This document shows, one piece after another, positions 63,681 through 64,000 of a stretch of 64,000 bases of DNA. The notes below the pieces were generated by a model, which did no database searches, was not told the origin of the DNA, and saw only the letters and a program-made list of their open reading frames with translations. The translations under genes were made by a program, and so were the position numbers. Position 1 is the first letter of the stretch. The number at the start of each line of letters is the position of its first letter. The stretch covers positions 370,696 through 434,695 of the forward strand of contig JADJSS010000045.1 in NCBI GenBank assembly GCA_016711605.1. The letters run 5' to 3'. This DNA comes from Saprospirales bacterium. Lineage in GTDB: Bacteria; Bacteroidota; Bacteroidia; Chitinophagales; JADIYW01.

Positions 63681-64000
63681 ATGAATTCATCGTTAAATTT
63701 GGCAACATGCAAATATTTTCATTTTATCGCAATTGGCGGTGCTGTGATGCACCAATTAGCTTCTCATCTAAAAATCAAGAAACAAAATTACCGGTTCTGA
63801 TGATGCTATTTACGAACCTGCAAAATCAAATTTCGAAAAATTAGGCTTGATGCCAGCACAAGTTGGTTGTTTCCAGAAAAATCACCACTGATATTGATGC
63901 AATTATTTTAGGAATGCATGCAAAAGCGGACAACCCTGAATTAGTAAAAGTGCAAGGATGGGGTTTAAAAATTTATTCGTTTCCCAGAATTTGTTTTTGA
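63681..64000 (+). CDS. mpl: Mpl-type Mur ligase (5' part), several frameshifts, cut by the window edge
   Basis: The reading FHFIAIGGAVMHQLASHL is the N-terminal Mur-ligase Rossmann motif, as in UDP-N-acetylmuramate:L-alanyl-gamma-D-glutamyl-meso-diaminopimelate ligase and its Bacteroidota relatives. After a shift one reads TGSDDAIYEPAKSNFEKLGL, after another ITTDIDAIILGMHAKADNPE and GLKIYSFP, then a further break before the window ends. At least three one-base shifts occur in 320 bases, as in the first gene of the window. Mpl recycles cell-wall tripeptide. The start is either ATG 63681 or 63707. Confidence 0.8.
63694..63701 (+). promoter_or_regulatory. Candidate -10 element beside the mpl start
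   Basis: TAAATTTG matches TAnnTTTG and ends 5 bases before the ATG at 63707. If the gene starts there, its mRNA is nearly leaderless. Confidence 0.36.

Overview
The window is chromosomal DNA of a member of the Bacteroidota. The evidence is an AT-rich sequence, two proteins ending in a type IX secretion (T9SS) sorting domain plus a T9SS-tagged lipase, many SxxC lipoproteins, several TAnnTTTG promoter elements of the Bacteroidota sigma-factor type, almost no Shine-Dalgarno sequences, and a btuB/btuG-type cobalamin locus. The style of the proteins suggests an environmental Chitinophagales- or Saprospirales-like organism, but no rRNA or tRNA gene is present to place it better.

Layout. 1-5.6 kb: a broken PDZ/MORN protein, an alcohol dehydrogenase, a PI-PLC-like lipoprotein and creD, all on the minus strand. 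5.7-10.4 kb: pfkA and the branched-chain amino acid genes ilvB, a short ACT subunit and ilvC. 10.4-18 kb: DUF2721, a large TPR protein paired with an outer-membrane beta-barrel, a thioesterase, an archaemetzincin-like lipoprotein and a transglutaminase. 18-25.7 kb: glpD and two tandem T9SS-exported leucine-rich-repeat proteins, with a leftover piece of a glpD 3' end between them. 25.8-35 kb: pruA, DUF1761, a decayed tandem lipoprotein pair, a YciO/Sua5 protein, a secreted lipase, a di-iron hydroxylase, a GNAT-like protein and a rhomboid protease. 35.3-38.3 kb: the three-gene pyridine nucleotide transhydrogenase. 38.6-41.8 kb: a GT2/STELLO-like glycosyltransferase pair and glmM. 42-46.5 kb: DUF6580, NUDIX, and btuG-like and btuB-like genes under a cobalamin riboswitch. 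46.6-54.6 kb: yhhQ, GrpB, an orphan solute-binding protein, two redox enzymes, an internally deleted LuxE-like gene, maf and a UbiA prenyltransferase. 54.9-57.4 kb: three tandem secreted paralogues of unknown function, then a pesticin-type lysozyme. 58.6-64 kb: DUF2167, a RelE/ParE toxin with damaged antitoxin, an outer-membrane protein/lipoprotein/lipA cluster, osmC and the 5' part of mpl.

A dominant property of the window is single-base frameshifts. About sixteen genes, many with highly conserved families, are split by one-base changes, mostly at short homopolymers. The pattern looks like residual consensus error from long-read sequencing rather than real gene decay, and I annotate such genes as one locus. 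Damage that cannot be explained this way (the LuxE-like deletion, the first of the tandem lipoprotein genes, the glpD tail remnant) is marked separately.

The most interesting items are the cobalamin riboswitch whose variable region carries a palindromic element flanked by a 7-bp direct repeat, the glpD-tail scar that records how the LRR genes were duplicated, a lipoprotein archaemetzincin, the trio of secreted paralogues, and a recurrent -10 element so close to start codons that several mRNAs may be almost leaderless. I found no CRISPR array, complete insertion sequence, prophage or defence island.
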